Positions 18,431-26,167 of a DNA stretch of 64,000 bases are shown here, piece after piece (position 1 is the first letter of the stretch; each line of letters begins with the position of its first letter). This DNA is from an uncultured bacterium (GTDB lineage Bacteria > Bacteroidota > Bacteroidia > Bacteroidales > Bacteroidaceae): positions 108,174-172,173 of the forward strand of contig CAJMPR010000008.1 in the NCBI GenBank assembly GCA_905215345.1, written 5' to 3'. The position numbers and the translations under genes were made by a program. The notes beneath the pieces are model-generated. The model did no database searches. It was not told where the DNA came from and saw only the letters and a list, made by a program, of their open reading frames with translations.

Positions 18431-19381
18431 ATGAAGAACAAATACGCTATAGGAATCGACCTTGGCGGTACTTCTGTGAAATACGCCCTTATTGATAATG
18501 AAGGCGTATTTCACTTTCAAGGGAAGTTACCTTCAAAGGCTGATAGTTCGGCAGAGGCAGTGATCGGACAACTGGTCACCGCATGTAAGGAAGTGATATC
18601 CTTTGCCCATGAGCAAGAGTTGACGATAGAGGGTATCGGCATTGGGACACCCGGAATTGTGGATGAGACCAACCGCATCGTATTAGGAGGTGCTGAAAAT
18701 ATAAAGGGGTGGGAGAACCTGAATCTTGCCGACCGTATCGAAGCTGAAACCGGCCTGCCCGTGCAGATGGGAAATGACGCTAATCTTATGGGATTAGGAG
18801 AAACGTTATATGGTGCCGGCCAAGGCGCCAGGAATGTGGTTTTCCTGACAGTAGGAACAGGTATCGGTGGTGCAGTAGTTATCGACGGCAAATTATTCAA
18901 CGGCTTTGCCAATCGTGGAACTGAGTTGGGACATGTTCCCCTCATTGCCAACGGAGAGCCTTGCGCATGCGGTTCGGTGGGTTGTTTGGAACACTATGCT
19001 TCTACCTCCGCATTGGTACGCCGTTTCAACAAACAGGCGGCAAATGCGGGTATTACGTTTCCGGAAGAAATTAACGGAGAACTTATCGTACGACTTTATA
19101 AAAATGGGGATAAACTGGCTACCGAGTGTCTGGATGAGCACTGTGACTTCTTAGGACATGGTATAGCGGGATTTATCAATATTTTCAGTCCGCAACGCAT
19201 CGTGATTGGTGGCGGTTTGTCCGAAGCCGGAGATTTCTACATTCAAAAAGTCAGTGAGAAGGCCCATCGTTATGCCATAGCCGATTGTGCCGTAAATACA
19301 AAGATTATGGCAGCATCATTGGGAAACAAAGCCGGTAGCATCGGTGCCGCATCACTGGTTTTCTCATTAAATAAAGAATAG
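18431..19381 (+). CDS. ROK-family sugar kinase
   Basis: A 316-residue cytosolic kinase. Features are the N-terminal phosphate loop DLGGTSVKYAL (from Asp10), the catalytic Asp116 in GNDAN, the second phosphate motif TVGTGIGG, and the ROK zinc site: His168 in ELGHVPL with CACGSVGC (Cys178, Cys180, Cys185). It corresponds to BT4654, annotated as a glucokinase or ROK kinase in the heparin locus. The expected role is phosphorylation of GlcNAc or another hexose released from heparan sulfate. Sequence alone does not settle whether GlcNAc, GlcN or glucose is preferred. It is separated by a single base from the transporter gene, so the two are co-translated. Confidence 0.9.
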   Translation: MKNKYAIGIDLGGTSVKYALIDNEGVFHFQGKLPSKADSSAEAVIGQLVTACKEVISFAHEQELTIEGIGIGTPGIVDETNRIVLGGAENIKGWENLNLADRIEAETGLPVQMGNDANLMGLGETLYGAGQGARNVVFLTVGTGIGGAVVIDGKLFNGFANRGTELGHVPLIANGEPCACGSVGCLEHYASTSALVRRFNKQAANAGITFPEEINGELIVRLYKNGDKLATECLDEHCDFLGHGIAGFINIFSPQRIVIGGGLSEAGDFYIQKVSEKAHRYAIADCAVNTKIMAASLGNKAGSIGAASLVFSLNKE

Positions 19382-19382
19382 T

Positions 19383-20654
19383 ATGAAAAAGAATTTAGGA
19401 ATGCTGGCGCTAATTATGGCGTTCTGGTTCACCATCTCATTTATTACCAATATTCTCGGACCGCTTATCCCGGATATTATCCATAACTTCAATTTGAGCG
19501 ATCTGGCAATGGCAGGATTTATCCCCACTTCATTCTTCCTTGCCTATGCCATCATGTCTGTTCCTGCGGGACTGATGATTGACCGCTTCGGTGAAAAGCC
19601 GGTATTATTTATGGGATTCCTCATGCCATTTATCGGTACGATACTATTTGCATGCATGCATACATATCCCATACTTCTTGCCTCTTCTTTCATCATAGGA
19701 TTGGGAATGGCAATGCTACAAACAGTGCTGAACCCGCTTCAACGTGTTGTAGGCGGAGAAGAGAATTACGCCTTTATAGCAGAAGTAGCCCAATTTGTAT
19801 TCGGTATCGCCTCTTTCCTGAGTCCTTTGGTATACACCTATTTGATTCACGAACTCAATCCAGGGATATATGCGGAAGGAAAGAACTTCTTTATCGACAT
19901 ACTGGCAAATATTACTCCCAACGACATGCCTTGGGTATCTCTATATTGGGTTTTCACTCTTTTATTGTTGGTAATGCTGGTTGTCGTAGGACTTTCCCGT
20001 TTCCCTAAAATCGAACTGAAAGAAGACGAAAAGAGTGGCTCCAAAGATTCATATCTGGCTTTATTCAAACAGAAATATGTATGGTTATTTTTCCTGGGTA
20101 TTTTCTGTTATGTAAGTACAGAGCAGGGAACTTCTATCTTTATGAGTACGTTCCTTGAACAATATCATGGAGTAAACCCGCAAGTAGAGGGCGCACAGGC
20201 AGTCAGTTATTTCTGGGGATTGATGACAGCAGGTTGTGTGATAGGAATGATACTTCTAAAGTTGATAGACAGTAAGCGGTTACTTCAGCTATCGGGTGGA
20301 CTTACTATCATCCTTTTACTTACGGCCTTGTTTGGAAGTAAAGCAGCTGCTCTCATTGCCTTCCCGGCAATAGGTTTCAGTATTTCGATGATGTACTCCA
20401 TTGTATTCTCACTGGCACTGAACTCGGCATCCCAACATCATGGTTCGTTTGCAGGTATTTTATGTTCAGCCATTGTGGGTGGTGCAGGAGGACCTATGCT
20501 TATCAGCATGTTGGCAGATGCAACTTCCCTCCGTATAGGAATGTTAGCTATCCTTATCTTTGTAGGATATATTACTTTTATAGGATTCTGGGCACATCCG
20601 CTCATCAACAACAAAACAATCAGTCTGAAAGAACTTTTCAAGAAGAAAGCTTAG
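19383..20654 (+). CDS. MFS sugar transporter of the inner membrane
   Basis: A 423-residue protein with about 12 hydrophobic segments. The loop 2-3 motif is GLMIDRFGEKPVLFMG, an MFS signature, and a charged central loop (SRFPKIELKEDEKSGSKD) splits the two halves. It follows the kinase by 1 bp and is the last gene of the locus, as BT4653 is next to BT4654. It probably imports the free monosaccharide, most likely GlcNAc or a related hexose, for phosphorylation by the kinase. The specificity is inferred from gene order only. In B. thetaiotaomicron a PL15 lyase follows here; in this window it is absent. Confidence 0.9.
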   Translation: MKKNLGMLALIMAFWFTISFITNILGPLIPDIIHNFNLSDLAMAGFIPTSFFLAYAIMSVPAGLMIDRFGEKPVLFMGFLMPFIGTILFACMHTYPILLASSFIIGLGMAMLQTVLNPLQRVVGGEENYAFIAEVAQFVFGIASFLSPLVYTYLIHELNPGIYAEGKNFFIDILANITPNDMPWVSLYWVFTLLLLVMLVVVGLSRFPKIELKEDEKSGSKDSYLALFKQKYVWLFFLGIFCYVSTEQGTSIFMSTFLEQYHGVNPQVEGAQAVSYFWGLMTAGCVIGMILLKLIDSKRLLQLSGGLTIILLLTALFGSKAAALIAFPAIGFSISMMYSIVFSLALNSASQHHGSFAGILCSAIVGGAGGPMLISMLADATSLRIGMLAILIFVGYITFIGFWAHPLINNKTISLKELFKKKA

Positions 20655-20693
20655 AAGAGATACGACCTGTAACGGCCGAAACAGGATACCATA

Positions 20694-20739
20694 ATTCTAA
20701 AGTGGTACTTTACGTTTCTAAAGTGCCACTTTAGAATTG
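20694..20739. repeat. Paired 15-bp palindromes forming a longer hairpin
   Basis: TAAAGTGGTACTTTA (20699-20713) and TAAAGTGCCACTTTA (20720-20734) are each palindromic with 6-bp arms, 21 bp apart. The outer ends AATTCTAAAGTGG and CCACTTTAGAATT also pair perfectly. It sits in the convergent gap after the transporter and resembles, in layout, the palindromes at 1298 and 32057. Confidence 0.75.
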
Positions 20740-20740
20740 T

Positions 20741-20776
20741 AAAGGTCTATATTATGATTGCAATATAGACCTTTAT
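20741..20776. terminator. Bidirectional terminator between transporter and SGNH genes
   Basis: TAAAGGTCTATATT (20741-20754) pairs perfectly with AATATAGACCTTTA (20763-20776) over an 8-base loop. It lies between convergent stops at 20654 and 20812 and could serve both strands. Confidence 0.75.
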
Positions 20777-20811
20777 AATTTAAATGTTCTACCACAGTAA
20801 AGTACTACATA

Positions 20812-21885
20812 TCAATCGGCGGACAGCATGTGTTTCTTGAGCACCGGATACAATATTTCCGCATATCGCATAAACCCTAAATCGGTAAAATGTATTCCGT
20901 CCACAGTAGCTTCTCCATCATGCCCGATAATGTCTTTTGAAGAAAGAAGATAAATATTCTTTTCTCCCCGTTTCTTCAAAGACTGAAATATAGCCTGCAT
21001 CGTATCATTCTTTTCTCTTATCTCCTTGGCTACACTCATATCGAAACGAGAATGAGTGAATATAGGGTCTTCTACAAAAAGAACCGGCGTATCAGGATGC
21101 TTGCTGCGGATTATGGAATAGAACTTATCAGCCCGTTTCTTCATTTGCTCCACAGTAGCGTTAGGGAGGAAATCGAGTACAAACATGGAAGCATCCACAC
21201 CCGCGGCAACATGTGCTATCTCTAAATCCAACAAGGCATTACCGCTAAAGCCCAAGTTAATGCATTCCCGATTGAGCCAACGCTCCAGAATATTAATATG
21301 CGCCATACCGGGACGGGATGCACACCCCCCCTGCAAGATACTGGTTCCATAGAATACTACCGGTTTTCGACGTACCGGTAAATCTATTGCCGGCTGATTG
21401 ATTGTGGCCAAAGAATCTATACCGACAGCAAGGGAAGTTACTCCGTCATACAAAGACAGATACAGCAAATACTCACGTTCCTGCGGCAACATATTCTTTA
21501 CGATAGTCGCCTCATTTACTTTTCCTTGCGGACGACCACTGCCGGCAAATACCCATTTACCATTCTGCATGCAATACAAATCCAATCCCTTGATACCCGT
21601 AGGTGTCATGTGGTTCATGTTCCGGTTGAGCAATACTTCCCATTTGGCAGCGATGCACGTGGAGTTGGAACGGAATCGTATGGCAAGCCCGGCACTGTTA
21701 CGTCCCAATTCCCATAAAGGTTTACGAGATATATTTTCCAAAGAATCGGGCAGACGTTCGTAACGTGTAAGGGTGGCATCGGTGACTTTTCCCAACAGAG
21801 GAAAAGTTGCGGCGTCATGATAAACAATTTGCGCGTTGGCAGATATAGCCAGTAATAAACTCAGAAGAATCAATTTTGCTTTCAT
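20812..21885 (-). CDS. Secreted SGNH/GDSL-family hydrolase
   Basis: A 357-residue protein counting from the methionine at 21885, which begins a clear signal peptide (MKAKLILLSLLLAISANAQ). The longer reading to 21924 would run into a -7 box at 21914-21921, so the downstream start is preferred. A beta-sandwich N-terminal domain of about 160 residues precedes the SGNH domain. SGNH blocks are FYGTSILQGG (nucleophile Ser), LGFSGNA and DGIHFTDLG (catalytic Asp and His). Probable activity is carbohydrate or acyl-ester hydrolysis in the periplasm or outside. It stands alone, convergent with the heparan sulfate locus, and a link to that locus is not shown. Confidence 0.85.
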   Translation of the reverse strand: MKAKLILLSLLLAISANAQIVYHDAATFPLLGKVTDATLTRYERLPDSLENISRKPLWELGRNSAGLAIRFRSNSTCIAAKWEVLLNRNMNHMTPTGIKGLDLYCMQNGKWVFAGSGRPQGKVNEATIVKNMLPQEREYLLYLSLYDGVTSLAVGIDSLATINQPAIDLPVRRKPVVFYGTSILQGGCASRPGMAHINILERWLNRECINLGFSGNALLDLEIAHVAAGVDASMFVLDFLPNATVEQMKKRADKFYSIIRSKHPDTPVLFVEDPIFTHSRFDMSVAKEIREKNDTMQAIFQSLKKRGEKNIYLLSSKDIIGHDGEATVDGIHFTDLGFMRYAEILYPVLKKHMLSAD

Positions 21886-21913
21886 AATATGATTAGATGA
21901 TGTTAAGTGTTCC

Positions 21914-21921
21914 CAAAGATA
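21914..21921 (-). promoter_or_regulatory. -7 box of the SGNH hydrolase gene
   Basis: The minus strand reads TATCTTTG (TAnnTTTG), 29 bases before the start at 21885. This supports the shorter reading frame. Confidence 0.5.
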
Positions 21922-21990
21922 CAATGTTTCTTTTAGAAAATACTAATTCCCTTCGTTTTACATCAATTAACGCATATCTTAGTGCTCTTT

Positions 21991-22011
21991 TACGAAACAT
22001 TCGTAATTTTG
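21991..22011 (+). promoter_or_regulatory. BlaI-type operator over the -7 box of the TlpA-like gene
   Basis: TACGAA-ACA-TTCGTA (21991-22005) is a perfect 6-3-6 palindrome. It overlaps TAATTTTG (22004-22011), a TAnnTTTG box 19 bases before the start at 22030. The same palindrome and overlap occur before the BlaI-like gene at 25725, so the BlaI-like repressor probably binds both. Confidence 0.7.
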
Positions 22012-22029
22012 ATAAAAATTCAATATATT

Positions 22030-23919
22030 ATGAGACAAACACTTGCTTTTATTATCGGCTTGTTACTATGTTACACAGTTCAGGCTAAAAACAGAATTAT
22101 TGAAAAACCATCGTTCTGTGTCAGTAATACAACTTCCATTGAAGTTAGTAAAGTGGAACTGAGTGATACTGCTACTGTACTACACATATATGCTAAGTAT
22201 CGTCCCAAAAACTGGATACGTATTGCTGAGGAAAGTTACCTGAAAGATAACAATGGAGAAACCTATCTCCTACGTTCAGGTATAGGCATCATTCCCGGTA
22301 AGGAGTTCTGGATGCCTGAGTCGGGAGAAGCTGAATTTCAATTAGTATTTCCGCCCCTACCCTCTAAAGTTACCACTATCGACTTTACAGAAGGCGAAGG
22401 CATAGAAGGAGCTTTCAGCATCTGGGGAATCCAATTAAAAAGTAAAGAGCTACCTAAATTGATATTACCACAAGAAGCTGTAGTTCATCCGATAGATAAA
22501 AATGCCATACTTCCCGAACCAACAATACAGTATGGGGATGCCACTGTAAAGGGCAAGTTTCTTGACTTTCATCCCGGAATGATGAAAGAGTTCTCTTTAT
22601 ACTTATCAGAACCGATGAAAGGTTATGGAGACGGAATTAAAACCGACATAAAACAAGATGGAAGCTTCAATATCACTCTCCCAGTCATGGGAACTACATT
22701 AGCAACGGCCAATATCTTCGGCTCAAGATTTCTTTTTTATGTAGAACCCGGGCAAACCAGCGAACTATACATTAACCTGCGCGAAATATCCAGAAGACGT
22801 TCCAAATACCATAAAGACCAAAAAGATTACGGAGAAGTCGCTTATATCAATGGACCATTGGCTGCTTTATCGGCAGAATTAAACCGCAACCTTATCAATA
22901 CTGACCCGACAAATGATTACCAGAAGCTAATGCAAGAAATAGGTGATATGGACGTAGCAGCCTACAAAACCTATATCCTGAATAATGCGGATAAAATTCA
23001 GCAAGATATAAATAAAGCAGGCCTCAGTCAGGGAGCCAAGCAACTGCTTACACTTGAAAAAGAGATGAACATCATCCAAACGTTGATACAAGCACCGGCT
23101 ATGTTAACACAAGCTTACCTGCAAAAGAATAAACTAAACCGGGAAGAAGGAGATCCATATTTCGAGAAAATGCAACAAAGTATTCCTGAAGATTATATCC
23201 CGTCTTCAGCTCTGAAAAACTTGAATACTCCGCAAGCCATGCTCGTAAAGCCTTACTTATATACAATCATGATTTTTTCACACTCCCGAGATAACTATGC
23301 ACAGGAATTGGGAACGAATAAAGGTGTGTTCTTCGATACTACCCGCGCAGCACTACTCTATCAGGGCATCAAAGACTTTAACCCGTTAACAGATGCACAA
23401 AAAGCAGAAATATCCACCCTACCCGAAGCTTATCAAAAAGTATTGCTACAAGCCAATGAAGAAACATTGCTGATATTCGAAAACAATAAGAAGAAATCGG
23501 GCTTCACCATTAATCAAGCAGGTGAAGTTAGCAACGAGGATTTATTTGCCTCTATCATCAGTAAGTTCAGAGGAAAAGTACTCTTGGTAGATTTCTGGGC
23601 AACCTGGTGCGGCCCCTGCCGCATGGCAAACAAAGTAATGACTCCAATGAAAGAAGAATTGAAAGACAAGGACATTGTCTATCTGTATATCACAGGAGAG
23701 ACTTCTCCACAGAAATTATGGGAAAACATGATTCCCGATATTCACGGCGAACATTATCGGGTAACAGACGCTCAGTGGGAATATTTAAGCAAGAATTTCG
23801 CAATCAGAGGAGTCCCAACATATTTTATTATAGACCGTGAGGGAAACATCAAGTTCAAACAAACCGGCTTCCCGGGTGTTGACAAGATGAAAGAGGAGTT
23901 GTTGAAAGTGGTAAAATAG
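22030..23919 (+). CDS. Exported TlpA-like thioredoxin-fold protein
   Basis: A 629-residue protein. The start at 22030 is chosen because it opens a signal peptide (MRQTLAFIIGLLLCYTVQAK) and follows the -7 box at the right distance; a frame start at 21982 would overlap the operator. The N-terminal and middle parts (about 500 residues) are beta- then helix-rich with no known motif. The C-terminal domain is a TlpA/ResA thioredoxin fold with WATWCGPCRMANKVM near residue 525 and the cis-proline motif RGVPTYFII. It likely reduces or isomerises disulfides in the periplasm. It lies near the BlaI/M56 pair with which it shares an operator. Confidence 0.85.
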   Translation: MRQTLAFIIGLLLCYTVQAKNRIIEKPSFCVSNTTSIEVSKVELSDTATVLHIYAKYRPKNWIRIAEESYLKDNNGETYLLRSGIGIIPGKEFWMPESGEAEFQLVFPPLPSKVTTIDFTEGEGIEGAFSIWGIQLKSKELPKLILPQEAVVHPIDKNAILPEPTIQYGDATVKGKFLDFHPGMMKEFSLYLSEPMKGYGDGIKTDIKQDGSFNITLPVMGTTLATANIFGSRFLFYVEPGQTSELYINLREISRRRSKYHKDQKDYGEVAYINGPLAALSAELNRNLINTDPTNDYQKLMQEIGDMDVAAYKTYILNNADKIQQDINKAGLSQGAKQLLTLEKEMNIIQTLIQAPAMLTQAYLQKNKLNREEGDPYFEKMQQSIPEDYIPSSALKNLNTPQAMLVKPYLYTIMIFSHSRDNYAQELGTNKGVFFDTTRAALLYQGIKDFNPLTDAQKAEISTLPEAYQKVLLQANEETLLIFENNKKKSGFTINQAGEVSNEDLFASIISKFRGKVLLVDFWATWCGPCRMANKVMTPMKEELKDKDIVYLYITGETSPQKLWENMIPDIHGEHYRVTDAQWEYLSKNFAIRGVPTYFIIDREGNIKFKQTGFPGVDKMKEELLKVVK

Positions 23920-23941
23920 TGCTTCTTGCTATCCACAAAAG

Positions 23942-23983
23942 CAAAACAGCTATTCTCTTTTTTGAAAGAGAATAGCTGTTTTG
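23942..23983. terminator. Strong bidirectional terminator
   Basis: A perfect 19-bp stem, CAAAACAGCTATTCTCTTT (23942-23960) with its complement at 23965-23983, over a TTTG loop. It lies between the convergent stops at 23919 and 24027. Confidence 0.9.
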
Positions 23984-24026
23984 TTATAGAATTATTGCTT
24001 TTATCCGTTTTACAGACCAAAAGTTC

Positions 24027-25577
24027 TTATTTCTTCTGAGCCCCTTGCGCCCATTCTTTAGCACCTTGCTCTTTCAATTTGGCAGTGAATGCTTTAGCTT
24101 TTTCCATAGTAACAGCTTCGTCTTCAGGGCTTGCATAAGCATGCTTGTAACCTTTCACTACATCCCACTCACCACGGGTGAAATCAGGGAATTCGACCGC
24201 CGCACAGTTATTATCCATAGAAAGCTCACCCAACTCTGCCAAACAACACCACTCAGCCAAATCATATACATCCATATCCAGAGGTAAGCCGTTCTGCAAA
24301 CAGTACACAAGACGACTATCCATGATGAAGTCCATACCACCATGTCCACCGACTTCTTTCGCCATATCACCATACTTTTTCAAGATAGGATGCTGGTATT
24401 TTGCAACAAGAGCTTCCATTTCTGCTTCCGGCATGAAACTGTGAGAGTTCAAATCGTCTACTTTAGGTTGTACACCCGAAGCAGCCATTTGTTCAGCGTC
24501 AAGAGCATAACCTTCAATGGGATATTTATTTGCGAAACCTTTAGTGCCGGTCAACTGATACAAACGGTTATAAGGTTGGGGAGTCATTACATTATGCTGG
24601 ATTTCAATTACTTTCCCATTAGCTGTACGAATCAGAGTTGTAGTATGATCTCCATTACGGAAATTATTACAAGTAGAATCGGCTCTGGCTTCTACCAATG
24701 CTTTACCTACTACTGATTTAGTATCCATAGCCACCAAAGTCTGCATACGGTCACCACGATGAATATCAAGAGCTTGTGCCACAGGGCCAAGACCGTGAGT
24801 AGCATACACATCGCCACGATGTCTCATATTATAGTCCAGACGCCAGCCCAACTTGTCTTTTTCACCATTCTTCCAATAATGATCCCAAAACGGACTCAGA
24901 TTATGAATATAAGCACCTTGTGCACGGATAACTTCACCGAATACTCCCTGTTGCGCCATATTCAACGTGTTCATTTCGAACCAGTCATAGCAACAGTTTT
25001 CCAAAATCATACAATGCTTACGGGTTTTCTCGCTCATATTAATCAAGTCCCAGCACTCTTTCAGGTTCATAGCGGAAGGAACTTCGATAGCCACATTCTT
25101 ACCATTTTCCATGGCACACATAGCTACGGGGAAATGATGTAACCAATCAGTAGCAATGTAGACCAAATCAATATCATCGCGTTTACACAGTTCTTCATAC
25201 CCTTTTTCACCGGAATAAACTGCCGCTTTGGGTAAAGATGCTTTCTCCAAATACTTTTGGCAATCTTCAGCACGTGACTGTTCGTAGTCACACAGCGCTA
25301 TAACCTGCGTACCGGGAATATGTGTAAAACGCTCCACAGCTCCGGGACCACGCATACCCAGACCTACAAATCCTACACGGACAACATCCATTTTCGGGAG
25401 TGTCAATCCAATTACGCTTTTCTGATCTGCGGGACGTTCAGGAGTCTGAACCACAATCGTTCCCTTATCCCATTTCCACTGAGTACCCTTGTCGTTGGTC
25501 TGTACCGTAGAGGTTTGCGACGAACATGCGCATAAGCCTATACACATGCTAAATAGCAATACTTTTAAACTCTTCAT
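24027..25577 (-). CDS. Gfo/Idh/MocA-family lipoprotein, GH109-type glycosidase candidate
   Basis: A 516-residue lipoprotein (CSS near residue 18). The Rossmann NAD-binding motif is VGFVGLGMRGPGA (from about residue 68), followed by ALCDYEQSR and IATDWLHHFP, the usual Gfo/Idh/MocA blocks. HGLGPVAQ at residues 261-268 and HGGMDFIMDSRLVYCLQ near the C-terminus are typical of GH109 alpha-N-acetylgalactosaminidases, which use a tightly bound NAD in a redox-assisted mechanism. It probably removes terminal alpha-GalNAc or a related sugar from host glycans in the periplasm. A plain sugar dehydrogenase is the alternative. It stands as a single gene with its own promoter box at 25605. Confidence 0.82.
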   Translation of the reverse strand: MKSLKVLLFSMCIGLCACSSQTSTVQTNDKGTQWKWDKGTIVVQTPERPADQKSVIGLTLPKMDVVRVGFVGLGMRGPGAVERFTHIPGTQVIALCDYEQSRAEDCQKYLEKASLPKAAVYSGEKGYEELCKRDDIDLVYIATDWLHHFPVAMCAMENGKNVAIEVPSAMNLKECWDLINMSEKTRKHCMILENCCYDWFEMNTLNMAQQGVFGEVIRAQGAYIHNLSPFWDHYWKNGEKDKLGWRLDYNMRHRGDVYATHGLGPVAQALDIHRGDRMQTLVAMDTKSVVGKALVEARADSTCNNFRNGDHTTTLIRTANGKVIEIQHNVMTPQPYNRLYQLTGTKGFANKYPIEGYALDAEQMAASGVQPKVDDLNSHSFMPEAEMEALVAKYQHPILKKYGDMAKEVGGHGGMDFIMDSRLVYCLQNGLPLDMDVYDLAEWCCLAELGELSMDNNCAAVEFPDFTRGEWDVVKGYKHAYASPEDEAVTMEKAKAFTAKLKEQGAKEWAQGAQKK

Positions 25578-25604
25578 GTTTCTCTATATTAAAAGTTGAA
25601 AATA

Positions 25605-25612
25605 CAAAGATA
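25605..25612 (-). promoter_or_regulatory. -7 box of the GH109-type gene
   Basis: The minus strand reads TATCTTTG, matching TAnnTTTG, 28 bases before the start at 25577. Confidence 0.5.
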
Positions 25613-25724
25613 AGCACAAAACAAATATATAGTGAATTCTTTTCCGGTAAATATCCCCGATAAAAGATATCAGAGAGAATTTTCGTTGCATTTAGATTAA
25701 TTAACCCATTGTATAAATACAAAT

Positions 25725-25745
25725 TACGAATATTTCGTAGTTTTG
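25725..25745 (+). promoter_or_regulatory. BlaI-type operator over the -7 box of the BlaI-like gene
   Basis: TACGAA-TAT-TTCGTA (25725-25739) is a perfect 6-3-6 palindrome overlapping the -7 box TAGTTTTG (25738-25745), 28 bases before the regulator start at 25774. BlaI/MecI repressors bind short dyads at their own promoters, so this is very probably the autoregulatory site. An identical arm pair lies before the TlpA-like gene. Confidence 0.78.
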
Positions 25746-25773
25746 TATCGAATTCATTTTAAAACGATACTCC

Positions 25774-26136
25774 ATGGAAAAGTTAACTTTACAAGAAGAA
25801 GAAGTAATGATCTGTATTTGGGAGCTGGGCAGTTGCTTCGTAAAAGACATCGTTGCCAAATATCCCGAACCAAAACCACCCTACACCACTGTAGCGTCTA
25901 TCGTAAAAAACCTGGAAAGGAAGAAATACGTCAAGACCACACGTGTAGGAAACACCTATCAATATACGCCTGCCATCCGGGAAAGTGAATACAAACGTAC
26001 TTTCATGAGTGGATTTGTGCGTAACTACTTTGAAAACTCATATAAAGAAATGGTTTCTTTCTTCGCCAAAGACCAGAAGATATCAACCAATGACTTGAAA
26101 GATATTATAGATATGATTGAGAAAGGGAAGGAATAA
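25774..26136 (+). CDS. BlaI/MecI/CopY-family repressor
   Basis: A 120-residue winged-helix protein. The N-terminus LTLQEEEVMICIWELGSCFVKDIVAKY and the recognition segment PPYTTVASIVKNLERKKYVKTTRVGNTYQYTP are the family signature; the C-terminal helices give dimerisation and carry the site cut when the sensor is triggered. It lies 31 bp before the M56 membrane protease, the classic repressor/sensor pair. It should repress its own operon and, from the shared operator, the TlpA-like gene. No beta-lactamase gene lies nearby, so the signal is probably some other envelope stress. Confidence 0.93.
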   Translation: MEKLTLQEEEVMICIWELGSCFVKDIVAKYPEPKPPYTTVASIVKNLERKKYVKTTRVGNTYQYTPAIRESEYKRTFMSGFVRNYFENSYKEMVSFFAKDQKISTNDLKDIIDMIEKGKE

Positions 26137-26167
26137 TTTAATGAACCAATAACTAAAACCATTAAAG

